Source: Dermacoccus nishinomiyaensis (GTDB lineage: Bacteria; Actinomycetota; Actinomycetes; Actinomycetales; Dermatophilaceae). Taken from it: a DNA stretch of 64,000 nucleotides. A program made the position numbers and the translations under genes. The stretch is from NCBI RefSeq assembly GCF_900447535.1, contig NZ_UFXX01000001.1, forward strand, positions 744,001-808,000. Direction: 5' to 3'. Position 1 is the stretch's first letter; each line of letters opens with the position of its first letter. The notes below the pieces were generated by a model, which had not been told where the DNA came from, did no database searches, and saw only the letters and a list, made by a program, of their open reading frames with translations. Below are positions 28,444 through 37,285 of the stretch, piece by piece.

Positions 28444-29538
28444 TCAGAAGTCGACCATGACCTCGGCGTCGATGGGCGCGTCCGGGTCGAGGCCCTCGAG
28501 CACCGCGTCGTCGTCCGGGATGATGCCGAGCTTCTTCTTGATCTTGAGCTCGAGTTCATCGGTGAGCTGCGGGTTGTCCTTGAGGAAGGTGCGGGCGTTC
28601 TCCTTGCCTTGCCCCAACTGGTCGCCCTCGTACGTGTACCAGGCACCCGACTTGCGGACGAAGCCCTGCTCGACACCCATGTCGATGAGGCCACCCTCGC
28701 GCGAGATGCCCTGGCCGTAGAGGATGTCGAACTCCGCCTGCTTGAACGGCGGCGCCACCTTGTTCTTCACGATCTTGGCGCGAGTGCGGTTGCCGACCGG
28801 CTCCGAACCGTCCTTGAGCGTCTCGATGCGGCGCACGTCGATGCGGACGGACGCGTAGAACTTGAGGGCCTTACCACCGGTCGTCGTCTCCGGGGAGCCG
28901 AACATGACACCGATCTTCTCGCGCAGCTGGTTGATGAAGATCGCCGTCGTGCCGGTCGAGTTGAGCGCACCGGTGATCTTGCGCAGCGCCTGCGACATGA
29001 GGCGCGCCTGCAGACCGACGTGGCTGTCACCCATCTCGCCCTCGATCTCGGCCCGGGGCACGAGCGCAGCGACCGAGTCGATGACGATGATGTCGAGCGA
29101 ACCGGAACGGATCAGCATGTCCGCGATCTCGAGCGCCTGCTCACCCGTGTCGGGCTGGCTGACGAGCAGCGAGTCGGTGTCGACACCGAGCTTGCGGGCG
29201 TACTCCGGGTCGAGCGCGTGCTCGGCGTCGATGAAGGCCGCGATGCCGCCGGCCTTCTGCGCGTTGGCGACGGCGTGGAGCGCGACCGTCGTCTTACCCG
29301 AAGATTCCGGGCCGTAGATCTCGACGACACGGCCACGGGGCAGGCCACCGATGCCGAGCGCGACGTCGAGCGCGATCGAGCTGGTGGGGATGACCTCGAT
29401 CGGAGGACGCACGTCCTCGCCGAGGCGCATGATCGAGCCCTTGCCGTGGGCCTTCTCGATCTGAGCCATCACGGTGTCGAGCGACTTGATCTTGTCGCCC
29501 GATGCTGACGGGTTGGGGGTGGTGGGTGCCTTGGCCAT
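28444..29538 (-). CDS. recA: RecA recombinase
   Basis: A 364-residue recombinase that forms filaments on single-stranded DNA, drives strand exchange and triggers LexA self-cleavage. Walker A GPESSGKT lies at residues 76-83. Walker B is [15 protein letters not shown]1 follows it, and L2 is [22 protein letters not shown]. The C-terminus is acidic. The ATG at 29538 has a GGAGAACGG ribosome site. Two promoters are visible upstream: a proximal RecA-NDp type and a distal LexA-controlled one. Between 29741 and 29876 I see nothing further. Confidence 0.98.
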   Translation of the reverse strand: MAKAPTTPNPSASGDKIKSLDTVMAQIEKAHGKGSIMRLGEDVRPPIEVIPTSSIALDVALGIGGLPRGRVVEIYGPESSGKTTVALHAVANAQKAGGIAAFIDAEHALDPEYARKLGVDTDSLLVSQPDTGEQALEIADMLIRSGSLDIIVIDSVAALVPRAEIEGEMGDSHVGLQARLMSQALRKITGALNSTGTTAIFINQLREKIGVMFGSPETTTGGKALKFYASVRIDVRRIETLKDGSEPVGNRTRAKIVKNKVAPPFKQAEFDILYGQGISREGGLIDMGVEQGFVRKSGAWYTYEGDQLGQGKENARTFLKDNPQLTDELELKIKKKLGIIPDDDAVLEGLDPDAPIDAEVMVDF

Positions 29539-29626
29539 GGCCGTTCTCCTTCGAAATCGTGGGTGGTCGCGCCTACCGGCGATCGACGAGGAGGCCGACG
29601 TGCTGGGTGACCTCGTGTCGAATCAG

Positions 29627-29649
29627 ACGCTAGATGCGACCACCGACAA
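29627..29649 (-). promoter_or_regulatory. Proximal, LexA-independent recA promoter (RecA-NDp class)
   Basis: Minus strand: TTGTCG (29649-29644), GTG, 8 bp, TAGCGT (29632-29627). Every fixed base of TTGTCRGTG-N8-TANNNT is matched. In mycobacteria this promoter class drives RecA-independent damage induction through PafBC. The leader would be about 80 nt. Confidence 0.75.
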
Positions 29650-29711
29650 CACCGGAATCACGGGCCACGCACGCTGTGGAGAAGGGTTCCCCGGCGTCGC
29701 ATCTGTGGACC

Positions 29712-29741
29712 ACATTACACGAAATAGAACACGCGTTCGAA
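29712..29741 (-). promoter_or_regulatory. Distal, SOS-controlled recA promoter
   Basis: Minus strand: TTCGAA (29741-29736), 18-bp spacer, TAATGT (29717-29712). The SOS box at 29725-29740 overlaps the -35 and spacer, so bound LexA would exclude RNA polymerase. Confidence 0.6.
29725..29740. promoter_or_regulatory. LexA (SOS) box of recA
   Basis: TAGAACACGCGTTCGA contains a perfect GAAC-N4-GTTC core with one flank deviation. It is the best SOS box in the window. Confidence 0.85.
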
Positions 29742-29876
29742 CATCGTCGCGTGGCGTGTCCGCGTGCGGTCGACGAGCCACCTCAGACCCGCGACGGCGG
29801 CACCCGCCATCCTCGTTCCGCTCACCCCTACCCACTGCCGGGACGACCCGCCCGGCTCATCGGAACCGAGACGGCC

Positions 29877-30110
29877 TCACTCGAACGGGTGGTCGATGAC
29901 GGGCCGGTCGCGGCCCAGGCGGCGCTCTTCGGGGATGTCGAAGGCGTCGCACACGGCCAGCCAGACCCGTCGGGCGGGGACGCCGGCCGCGAGCGCCTCG
30001 TTCGCGGTGCGCCCGTCGAGCGCGCCGAAGACGTGGCTGCTCGCCACCATCGAGCCGTAGGCGTCGCCGAACTCGTCTGCCATGAGGCGGTTGAACTCAC
30101 TCTCTCGCAC
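29877..30110 (-). CDS. DUF3046 protein
   Basis: A 77-residue protein of the actinobacterial DUF3046 family, commonly encoded next to recA. Typical features are the RESEFNRLMADEFG start, a central HVFGALDGRTANEALAAG and the ending VCDAFDIPEERR. No catalytic motif is visible; function is unknown. I chose the GTG at 30110, which gives the family length and has a GAGGGTGG stretch upstream; a longer frame to 30281 overlaps the lhr start region. It is divergent from lhr. Confidence 0.82.
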   Translation of the reverse strand: MRESEFNRLMADEFGDAYGSMVASSHVFGALDGRTANEALAAGVPARRVWLAVCDAFDIPEERRLGRDRPVIDHPFE

Positions 30111-30207
30111 CCCGCCACCCTCGCCCACGGGCCACTGCGGGGGCAACCTGACGGGGCGGAAACCGCGAAACGACGGGTTGTCGGCGCCGCGTGGCACGCT
30201 TGGGCGC

Positions 30208-33200
30208 ATGAACAGCCCTGTCGTCGAACGTTTCTGGCCGGCCACCCGTGAGTGGTTCACGGGCACGTTCGGCGCACCCACCCCCGCTCAGGAGGGCGCG
30301 TGGGAAGCGATCAGTGAGGGGCAGCACACGCTCGTCGTCGCCCCGACCGGTTCGGGCAAGACCCTGAGCGCCTTCCTGTGGGGGCTCGACCAGGTCATGC
30401 ACGCCGGCGACGACGCGCAGCCCGACGTCGACCACCGCTGCCGGGTCCTGTACGTCTCGCCGATGAAGGCCCTCGCCGTCGACGTCGAACGCAACCTGCG
30501 CTCCCCCCTCGTCGGCATCCGTCACGCGGCGACGCGCCTCGGCCTGAGCGAGCCCGAGGTCTCGGTGGCGGTGCGTTCCGGCGACACGACTCCGAAGCAG
30601 CGGCGCGACTTCGCGAGCAAGGGCGCCGATGTCCTCATCACGACCCCGGAGTCGCTGTTTCTGCTTCTGACGAGCAACGCGCGCGAGCGGCTGAAGGGCG
30701 TGCAGTACGTCATCATCGACGAGATCCACGCCGTCGCGGGCACCAAGCGTGGCGCGCACCTCGCCGTCACGCTCGAACGCCTCGACGAGTTGCTCGACTC
30801 CCCCGCGCAGCGCATCGGCCTGTCGGCCACCGTCCGCCCGATCAGCGAGGTCGAGCGCTATCTCGCCGGCGGGCGCCCCGTCACGACGGTCGCGCCGCCG
30901 ATCACGAAGACGTGGGAGCTCGACGTCGTCGTCCCCGTCGAGGACATGGCAGACCTCGCCTCCAGCCCGCGGGACGACGACGCCTCGTTCGACGATCACG
31001 CCCCGGAGCGGACGGCGTCGATCTGGCCCCACGTCGAGGAACGCATCGTCGACCTCATCGCCGCGCACACCTCGACGCTCGTGTTCGCCAACTCGCGGCG
31101 ACTCGCCGAGCGTCTGACGGCACGCCTCAACGAGATCTGGGCCGAGCGCCTCGACGCCGCGGCGCAGGCGGAAGCGCTCGGCAGCTCAGCCGGGGCAGAC
31201 GACATCGACCTCGACGAGGCCGATCTGAACGACGACGACGCGATCGACGCAGACGCGGACAAGCCAGCGCAGGCATCGTCGAGCTCCCTCGTCGACCCGT
31301 GGGCCACAGGCCCCGTCGGCGACGCCATGACCGGCGCTGCCCGGGCTGACGAGGCTCGCGCCGGAGATGGCCGGGCAACCCGCGACGAGGTCATGCCTGG
31401 GTATGACGCGCGCGCCTCGACCCCACCTGCGGCGCTCATCGGCGGTGCCGGGACGTCGGCGGGCACGCCGGCCGTCATCGCGCGCGCTCACCACGGGTCG
31501 GTGAGCAAGGACGTGCGGGCGGAGATCGAGGGCCAGCTCAAGGCGGGGCGCCTGCCCGCCGTCGTCGCGACGAGTTCGTTGGAACTCGGCATCGACATGG
31601 GCGCGATCGATCTCGTCGTACAGGTCGAATCGCCACCGAGCGTGGCGAGCGGGCTGCAGCGCATCGGCCGTGCGGGTCACCAGGTCGGGGCGACGAGCCA
31701 CGGTGTGCTCTTCCCCAAGTACCGCGGCGATCTGCTGAGCGCCGCCGTCGTCGTCGACCGCATGCGGCGCGGCCTCATCGAGTCGATCGCGGTTCCGGCC
31801 AACCCCCTCGACGTTCTCGCGCAACAGGTTGTCGCGATGGTTGCGATGGACGAGTGGCGTCGCGATGACCTCGAACGGGTGCTGCGTCGCGCGGCGTCGT
31901 TCGCGGGTCTGACGGGCAGCGTCCTCGACTCCGTCCTCGACATGCTGTCGGGGCTGTACCCGAGCGACACCTTCCGTGAGCTGCGCGCCCGCATCGTCTG
32001 GGATCGCAGCGACGACGTGCTGCGCTCGCGCCCCGGCGCGCAACGACTGGCCGTCACCTCCGGCGGCACCATCCCCGACCGCGGCCTGTACGGCGTCTTC
32101 CTCGCGGGCGGCGACGGGCCGGGGCGCCGCGTCGGCGAACTCGACGAGGAGATGGTCTACGAGAGCCGCGTCGGAGATGTGTTCACCCTCGGCACGAGCA
32201 CGTGGCGCATCGAGGACATCACGCGCGATCAGGTGCTCGTCACCCCCGCGCCGGGGCAGGTGGCGCGGTTGCCGTTCTGGAAGGGTGACGCACTGTCGCG
32301 ACCCCTCGAACTCGGTGAGGCGATCGGTGCGTTCACCCGGGAGATGGCCGAGACGAGCGACGACGACGCCCTCACGCGCGCCCGCGAACTCGGGCTCGAC
32401 GAACTCGCCGCCCGCAACCTGCTCACCTACCTGCGTGAGCAACAGGAAGCCGTCAGGCACATGCCGACCGACCGCACCGTCGTCATCGAACGCTTCCGCG
32501 ACGAGATGGGCGACTGGCGCATCGTCGTGCACTCCCCCTTCGGCGCGTCCGTGCACGCACCGTGGGCGCTCGCCGTCAGCGCCCGGATGGCGGAGCGGTT
32601 CGGCGTCGAGGTGCAGGCCATGCACACCGATGACGGGCTGGTCTTCCGCCTGCTCGAGACCGAGGGCGATGACGACACCCTGACGAACGCCCTCATCGAG
32701 GCGATCGTGCTCGACCCGGACGACGTGGCCGACATCGTCACCCATCAGGTCGGCGGCACGCCCCTGTTCGCGGCGCGATTCCGCGAGTGCGCCGCGCGTG
32801 CGCTGCTGCTGCCGCGCGGTAACCCGGGCAAGCGTCAGGCGCTGTGGCAGCAACGTCAGCGGGCCGCGCAGCTGCTCGAGGTCGCGAGCGCCTACCCCAG
32901 CTTCCCGATCGTCCTCGAGGCGGTGCGTGAGGTGCTGCAGGACGTCTACGACGTGCCCGGCCTCGTGAATCTCATGCGTTCCATCGCCAAGCGCGAGGTG
33001 CGTGTCGTGCACACGCAGACGACGTCGCCGAGCCCGTACGCCAAGGCGATGCTGTTCAGCTACGTCGCGCAGTTCCTCTACGAGGGCGATTCGCCGCTCG
33101 CGGAGCGGCGCGCCGCCGCGTTGTCGCTCGACCCGGAGTTGCTCGCCGACCTGCTCGGGTCCGCCGGCGGACTGTCCGTCGCCGACCTGCTCGACCCCGA

Positions 33201-35601
33201 CGTCGTGCGGTTGTTCGAGTCGCGCACCCAACGGCTCGCGCCCGACCGGCGTCTGCGCCATGCCGAGGATCTCGCCGATGCCCTGCGCGCCCTTGGCCCG
33301 CTGACGCTCGAGGAGATCGCCGCAAGGGCTGTGCCGGCCTCGACGTCGTCGGCCGACCCGGTGGTATCGCAGGCGGAGTCATCCGGTCCGGCGCCGACGG
33401 CGGCAGGTGAGCTGGCGGAGACCGGCGACGACGCGGTGGAGGCGACCTCGACGGACGTGACGGCTGACGACGTGGGGTCGGACGCGGCCGACCATGAGTC
33501 GGAGCTCGACCCACCTCCCGGTGCCGAGGCCCGCGACGTCGAGCCGTGGTGGCGCGAACTCGTCGCGGCCCGGCGCGCCATCGAGGTGCGTTGGGGCGGT
33601 GACGTGCGCCTCGCCGCGATCGAGGACGCGTCGCGTCTGCGGGATGCGCTCGGTGTCGCGCTTCCGCCCGGCGTTGCGCAGGCGTATCTCGAACCCGTGA
33701 CGGCGCCGCTCGACGATCTACTGCTGCGATACGCGGCGAGCCACGCCCCGTTCACCGCGGCCCGCGCGGCGCGACACTACGGCCTCGGCGTCGCCGTCGT
33801 CACGAGTGCGCTGACGCGGCTCGCGCACGACTCGCGCCTCGTCCACGGAGCTCTGCTGCCCGACTCGCTCGGCGGCGGCGATCGTGACGGGGAGTTCTGC
33901 GACCCGGGCGTCTTGCGCACGCTGCGACGCATGTCGCTGGCGTCATTGCGCGCGGAGATCGAACCGGTCGCCGCGGAGCAGTACGCCCGTTTCCTGCCGC
34001 GCTGGCAGCAGGTGGGTGGGGGGCTGCGCGGACCCGACGGTGTGCTCGCCGCCCTCGAACCGCTCGTCGGGGTGCCGCTGCCCGCGTCCGCGATCGAGAG
34101 CCTCATCCTGCCGGCCCGCGTGACGAACTACCGCCCCTCCGACCTCGACGAGCTGCTCGCCGCCGGTGAACTGCTGTGGCAGGGGCACGGCAGCATCTCC
34201 GCCGACGACGGTTGGATCAGTTTCCACTTCCCCGACACCGCTCCCCTGACGCTGGCCGCGCACGCCCTTCCGAGTGAGCTCGACGCCCCCGGCCGTGAGG
34301 CGCCCGCAGAAGAGCGGTCGACGGCCGCTGCCGCATCGTCCGAGATTGCGAGATCTGGTGCCGCCCGATCTGACGCCGAGCCAGATGCGCAGACATCCGA
34401 CGCGGCGGCCTCTGGCGTTGTCGATAACACCGACGATGCCGACGTCAATGGCTCGGGTGTGAGCGAACCACCCGCCGACCAACTCGCCGAGGTGGCGGGT
34501 GCCGCCGCCCCGATGACGGCTGACTCAGGTGCGCACGGCGCGACCGCTGAGTCCCGCGACGACAGGACGGCAGCGCCCACTCAGACCGGGACGCAGAAGG
34601 GGCGTTCGCCCCTCACCGGCGCCGCAGTGGCGCGAGCCCTCGGGGCTGGTGGTAGCCACCTGTTCGCCGATCTGCGCACTCGCCTGGCAACCGCGGACGA
34701 CTCGGCTCTCACGAGCGCGCTGTGGGACGCGGTGTGGAACGGTCACGTCAGCGGCGATACGTTCGCGCCCGTGCGCGCTCTGCTCGCCGGCGGCGCGAGT
34801 GCGCACAAGCCGCGGGTGTCGACGGCGCGCGGCTCGCGGTATGCCCGCCTGCGGGGTCCGTCGTTGTCGTCGCGTGCCGGCCGCCCCAGCGCAGCGGCCG
34901 CCGGTAGGACCCCTCCGACCGCCGTCGGACGATGGCGCCTCCTGCCCGCAGCCGAGGATGATCTCACCGAACGCACGTTCACGCGGGCCGAGGGGCTGCT
35001 CGCCCGCCACGGCATCGTGACGCGCGGCGCCGTCGTCGACGAGGACGTCGTCGGCGGGTTCGCCGCCGTCTACAAGGTGCTCGCCGGCGCCGAGGAGCGC
35101 GGGCTCGTGCGGCGCGGCTACTTCGTCGAAGGTCTCGGTGCCTCGCAGTTCGGGGCGTCGGTCGCCGTCGATGCGCTGCGTGCGACGCGCGCGCCGGAGC
35201 CCGATCCGTGGGGTTCGCGGCCCGTCGAGTGTCTCGTGCTCGCGGCCTGCGACCCGGCCAACCCGTTCGGTGCGGCGCTGCCGTGGCCTCCGGCACGTGA
35301 CGAGCACGCCGGTCACCGTCCCGGGCGCAAGGCGGGCGCGCTCGTCGTCATCGCCGACGGCGCTCTCGTCGCCTACGTGGAACGCGGCGGCCGCACGGCC
35401 CTCACCTGGACGGCCGAGGACGCCGTCTGGCCGGAGGTGGGCGCACGATTGGCGGGGCTCGTCAGCGGCGGCCAGGTCGACTCGCTCAGCATCAAGACGG
35501 TGAACGGGATCAGCGCCCTCACCTCGGAGGAGCCGATCGTGAAGGCGCTGATGGACGCGGGGTTCGTCGCCGGGCCGCACGGCATCCGCAAGCGACGCTG
35601 A
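30208..35601 (+). CDS. lhr: Lhr-type superfamily 2 DNA helicase, expanded by three low-complexity inserts
   Basis: A 1797-residue ATP-dependent helicase of the Lhr family, which in mycobacteria is a damage-induced 3'-to-5' translocase on DNA:RNA hybrids. Seen: Walker A PTGSGKT (near residue 46), DEIH (IIDEIHAVAGTKRG, near 170), GLSATVRP, and motifs V/VI (LGIDMGAIDLVVQ, GLQRIGRAGHQ). A winged-helix and Lhr-core C-terminal region follows. Three disordered Ala/Asp/Ser-rich inserts lie at about 321-422, 1041-1111 and 1361-1464, which make it longer than the ~1500-residue norm. The ATG at 30208 is preceded 7 nt upstream by CACGCT, a weak -10, so the start may be leaderless. Confidence 0.93.
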   Translation: MNSPVVERFWPATREWFTGTFGAPTPAQEGAWEAISEGQHTLVVAPTGSGKTLSAFLWGLDQVMHAGDDAQPDVDHRCRVLYVSPMKALAVDVERNLRSPLVGIRHAATRLGLSEPEVSVAVRSGDTTPKQRRDFASKGADVLITTPESLFLLLTSNARERLKGVQYVIIDEIHAVAGTKRGAHLAVTLERLDELLDSPAQRIGLSATVRPISEVERYLAGGRPVTTVAPPITKTWELDVVVPVEDMADLASSPRDDDASFDDHAPERTASIWPHVEERIVDLIAAHTSTLVFANSRRLAERLTARLNEIWAERLDAAAQAEALGSSAGADDIDLDEADLNDDDAIDADADKPAQASSSSLVDPWATGPVGDAMTGAARADEARAGDGRATRDEVMPGYDARASTPPAALIGGAGTSAGTPAVIARAHHGSVSKDVRAEIEGQLKAGRLPAVVATSSLELGIDMGAIDLVVQVESPPSVASGLQRIGRAGHQVGATSHGVLFPKYRGDLLSAAVVVDRMRRGLIESIAVPANPLDVLAQQVVAMVAMDEWRRDDLERVLRRAASFAGLTGSVLDSVLDMLSGLYPSDTFRELRARIVWDRSDDVLRSRPGAQRLAVTSGGTIPDRGLYGVFLAGGDGPGRRVGELDEEMVYESRVGDVFTLGTSTWRIEDITRDQVLVTPAPGQVARLPFWKGDALSRPLELGEAIGAFTREMAETSDDDALTRARELGLDELAARNLLTYLREQQEAVRHMPTDRTVVIERFRDEMGDWRIVVHSPFGASVHAPWALAVSARMAERFGVEVQAMHTDDGLVFRLLETEGDDDTLTNALIEAIVLDPDDVADIVTHQVGGTPLFAARFRECAARALLLPRGNPGKRQALWQQRQRAAQLLEVASAYPSFPIVLEAVREVLQDVYDVPGLVNLMRSIAKREVRVVHTQTTSPSPYAKAMLFSYVAQFLYEGDSPLAERRAAALSLDPELLADLLGSAGGLSVADLLDPDVVRLFESRTQRLAPDRRLRHAEDLADALRALGPLTLEEIAARAVPASTSSADPVVSQAESSGPAPTAAGELAETGDDAVEATSTDVTADDVGSDAADHESELDPPPGAEARDVEPWWRELVAARRAIEVRWGGDVRLAAIEDASRLRDALGVALPPGVAQAYLEPVTAPLDDLLLRYAASHAPFTAARAARHYGLGVAVVTSALTRLAHDSRLVHGALLPDSLGGGDRDGEFCDPGVLRTLRRMSLASLRAEIEPVAAEQYARFLPRWQQVGGGLRGPDGVLAALEPLVGVPLPASAIESLILPARVTNYRPSDLDELLAAGELLWQGHGSISADDGWISFHFPDTAPLTLAAHALPSELDAPGREAPAEERSTAAAASSEIARSGAARSDAEPDAQTSDAAASGVVDNTDDADVNGSGVSEPPADQLAEVAGAAAPMTADSGAHGATAESRDDRTAAPTQTGTQKGRSPLTGAAVARALGAGGSHLFADLRTRLATADDSALTSALWDAVWNGHVSGDTFAPVRALLAGGASAHKPRVSTARGSRYARLRGPSLSSRAGRPSAAAAGRTPPTAVGRWRLLPAAEDDLTERTFTRAEGLLARHGIVTRGAVVDEDVVGGFAAVYKVLAGAEERGLVRRGYFVEGLGASQFGASVAVDALRATRAPEPDPWGSRPVECLVLAACDPANPFGAALPWPPARDEHAGHRPGRKAGALVVIADGALVAYVERGGRTALTWTAEDAVWPEVGARLAGLVSGGQVDSLSIKTVNGISALTSEEPIVKALMDAGFVAGPHGIRKRR

Positions 35602-35650
35602 GCATCACCACGGCGGGCTCCCCGCGACGGCGCCGCTCAGCCGAGGGCCG

Positions 35651-35944
35651 TCACGCAGCCTTGGCGACCGCCGCACGGTTGGGGTGCAGGACGAGGGGTG
35701 CGTGCGCAGCCTCGGCGCGCGCGACGTTCTGGGCGACGAGGTGCAGTGTCTGCGACATCGGCAGCTCGAGCGCCTCGCAGACGGCGGCGAGCAGCTCGGA
35801 CGAGGCTTCCTTCTCGCCGCGCTCGATCTCGCTCAGGTAACCGAGCGAGACGCGCGCCGCCTTCGAGACCTCGCGCAGGGTGCGCCCCTGCGCCTGACGC
35901 TGGGAGCGCAGCACGTCACCGAGCTCTTCGCGAAGCAAGATCAT
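35651..35944 (-). CDS. clgR: ClgR-type helix-turn-helix regulator
   Basis: A 97-residue Xre-type regulator. The helix-turn-helix spans about residues 8-62 ([28 protein letters not shown]). This sequence and its position after pgsA-pncC identify ClgR, the activator of clp protease genes in actinobacteria. In mycobacteria it was also linked to RecA-independent damage genes. The short C-terminus ends NRAAVAKAA, an Ala-rich tail that could act as a ClpP degradation signal. A good ribosome site (AGGAG) precedes the ATG. Its own promoter is RecA-NDp-like, and a palindrome in the leader suggests autoregulation. Confidence 0.9.
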   Translation of the reverse strand: MILLREELGDVLRSQRQAQGRTLREVSKAARVSLGYLSEIERGEKEASSELLAAVCEALELPMSQTLHLVAQNVARAEAAHAPLVLHPNRAAVAKAA

Positions 35945-35963
35945 GCGTATCTCCTGGTGACGA

Positions 35964-35979
35964 TGGCACGTGCGTGCCA
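35964..35979. promoter_or_regulatory. Palindrome in the clgR leader
   Basis: TGGCACG-TG-CGTGCCA is a perfect 7-bp inverted repeat between the clgR promoter and its ribosome site. It is a candidate autoregulatory operator. Confidence 0.45.
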
Positions 35980-35994
35980 GTTGTGGTTGCTCTC

Positions 35995-36017
35995 ACTGTA
36001 GCGGCGACGGGTGACAA
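35995..36017 (-). promoter_or_regulatory. RecA-NDp-like promoter of clgR
   Basis: Minus strand: TTGTCA (36017-36012), 11 bp, TACAGT (36000-35995). Spacing and both hexamers fit TTGTCR-N11-TANNNT; the internal GTG is CCC. No normal -35 lies 17 bp upstream of the -10. Confidence 0.55.
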
Positions 36018-36041
36018 ACCTCCGAGGGCCGCCGTGGACGA

Positions 36042-36068
36042 GCCGCCGACGACGGTTTCGTCGGCGGC
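36042..36068 (-). terminator. Terminator after pncC
   Basis: GCCGCCGACGA (36042-36052) pairs perfectly with TCGTCGGCGGC (36058-36068), an 11-bp stem with a 5-nt loop, about 25 bp after the pncC stop. It separates the rimO-pgsA-pncC unit from clgR. Confidence 0.7.
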
Positions 36069-36094
36069 GTGTTCCATACGGATCGTGTGAGCCC

Positions 36095-36595
36095 TCACGC
36101 CTGGTCGAGGCTCATCCGCCATGCTGCTTCGCTCGCAGCCTGACGGATCGCCGCACGATCACCGCTGAAGGTGAACTCTTGAACGTGACAACGCACACCG
36201 TCGGGCTCGGATTCCCGGTCCACGACCGCGATCGCCACGTAGCAGCGTCCGACAGGTTGACCGTCCTGTTCGCTCGGCCCGGCAACGCCCGTCGTCGCGG
36301 CGGCCACGTCGGCTTCGAAGAGACGTAGCGCACGGCGCGCCATCTGGGTGGCGACCTCGGCATCGACGGCTCCGCGTTCGGCGAGCAGAGCTTCGTCCAC
36401 CCCGAGGACGGCGGCTTTCGCCTCCGTCGCATAGGTGACGGCCGCGCCGCGCAGCACACGGCTGGCGCCGGGGACGTCGGCGATCCCCGCGCTGACGAGC
36501 CCCGCCGTCAGCGATTCTGCGCAGGCGAACCTCAGCCCGCGACGGGTGAAATCCTCGACGAGCCGCTGAGCCGTCTCGGACGCTCCCACGCTCAT
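36095..36595 (-). CDS. pncC: Nicotinamide-nucleotide amidohydrolase (CinA C-terminal domain protein)
   Basis: A 166-residue stand-alone CinA C-terminal domain that deamidates NMN to nicotinate mononucleotide and so recycles NAD breakdown product. Family motifs: FACAESLTAGLVSA (with the catalytic Ser), RGAAVTYATEAKAAVLGV, TTGVAGPSEQDGQPVG and the C-terminal RQAASEAAWRM. I chose the ATG at 36595, which overlaps the pgsA stop as ATGA; a longer frame lies within pgsA. NMN arises from DNA ligase, which may explain its place among repair genes. Confidence 0.93.
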   Translation of the reverse strand: MSVGASETAQRLVEDFTRRGLRFACAESLTAGLVSAGIADVPGASRVLRGAAVTYATEAKAAVLGVDEALLAERGAVDAEVATQMARRALRLFEADVAAATTGVAGPSEQDGQPVGRCYVAIAVVDRESEPDGVRCHVQEFTFSGDRAAIRQAASEAAWRMSLDQA

Positions 36596-37284
36596 GCCGA
36601 CCCTTCCGTCCCGCGCCCCCCATGACGGCGGTTGAGCCGCGCCGCCTGGACGAAGTAGTCGACGCCGGTGACGACGGTGACGACGATCGCGCCCGCGAGA
36701 ATCGCCCACGCCAGCGCGTGCCCGACCCACGGCAGCGGCAGCACGAACAGGCCGGCTGCGAGTGCCTGCAGCGCCGTCTTGATCTTGCCGCCGCGGCTGG
36801 CCGGCATGACGCGGTGGCTGCGGCGGATGACGACGAATCGCAGTGCGGTGACGGCGATCTCGCGCGCGAGGATGAGCACGGTCGCCCACCACGGCACGAC
36901 GTCGATGAGTGACAGGCCGACGAACGCCATGCCGGTGAGGGCCTTGTCGGCGATCGGGTCCATCAGCTTGCCGAAGTCGGTGACGAGTCCACGCTTGCGG
37001 GCGATGTCGCCGTCGATGCGGTCGGTGATCGCCGCGACGGCGAACAGCACGAACGCGATGATGCGGAACGTGTCGTCGTGCCCGCCGCGAGCGACGAGGA
37101 ACCAGCCGAAGAACGGCACGAGCGCGATGCGACCCATCGTCAGGGCGTTCGCAATGTTCCAGTCGCTGACGGTCTCGCGGCCCGCAGGCGCGTCGACGGG
37201 GGCCGCAGGCTCGCAGGCTGCGTCGTCCGTCACGCCACCCTCGGTCGCCTCGGGCGTGTGGCCCTGAGTCGCACGATGCGCCAC
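36592..37284 (-). CDS. pgsA: CDP-diacylglycerol-glycerol-3-phosphate phosphatidyltransferase family protein
   Basis: A 230-residue membrane enzyme that makes phosphatidylglycerol phosphate. The CDP-alcohol signature D-x2-DG-x2-AR-x8-G-x3-D-x3-D reads from DRIDGDIARKRG to DFGKLMDPIAD (about residues 88-112) with every residue intact. Several membrane segments surround it (IIAFVLFAVAAI, TVLILAREIAVTALRF). The first ~40 residues are a polar Ala/Pro-rich extension; an internal start is possible. It begins 1 bp after the rimO stop and overlaps pncC. Confidence 0.93.
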   Translation of the reverse strand: MAHRATQGHTPEATEGGVTDDAACEPAAPVDAPAGRETVSDWNIANALTMGRIALVPFFGWFLVARGGHDDTFRIIAFVLFAVAAITDRIDGDIARKRGLVTDFGKLMDPIADKALTGMAFVGLSLIDVVPWWATVLILAREIAVTALRFVVIRRSHRVMPASRGGKIKTALQALAAGLFVLPLPWVGHALAWAILAGAIVVTVVTGVDYFVQAARLNRRHGGRGTEGSA

Positions 37285-37285
37285 G

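Noticed and set aside
31186-33261. Long open frame antisense to lhr
   Set aside because: Shadow of the Lhr helicase; no recognizable protein features.
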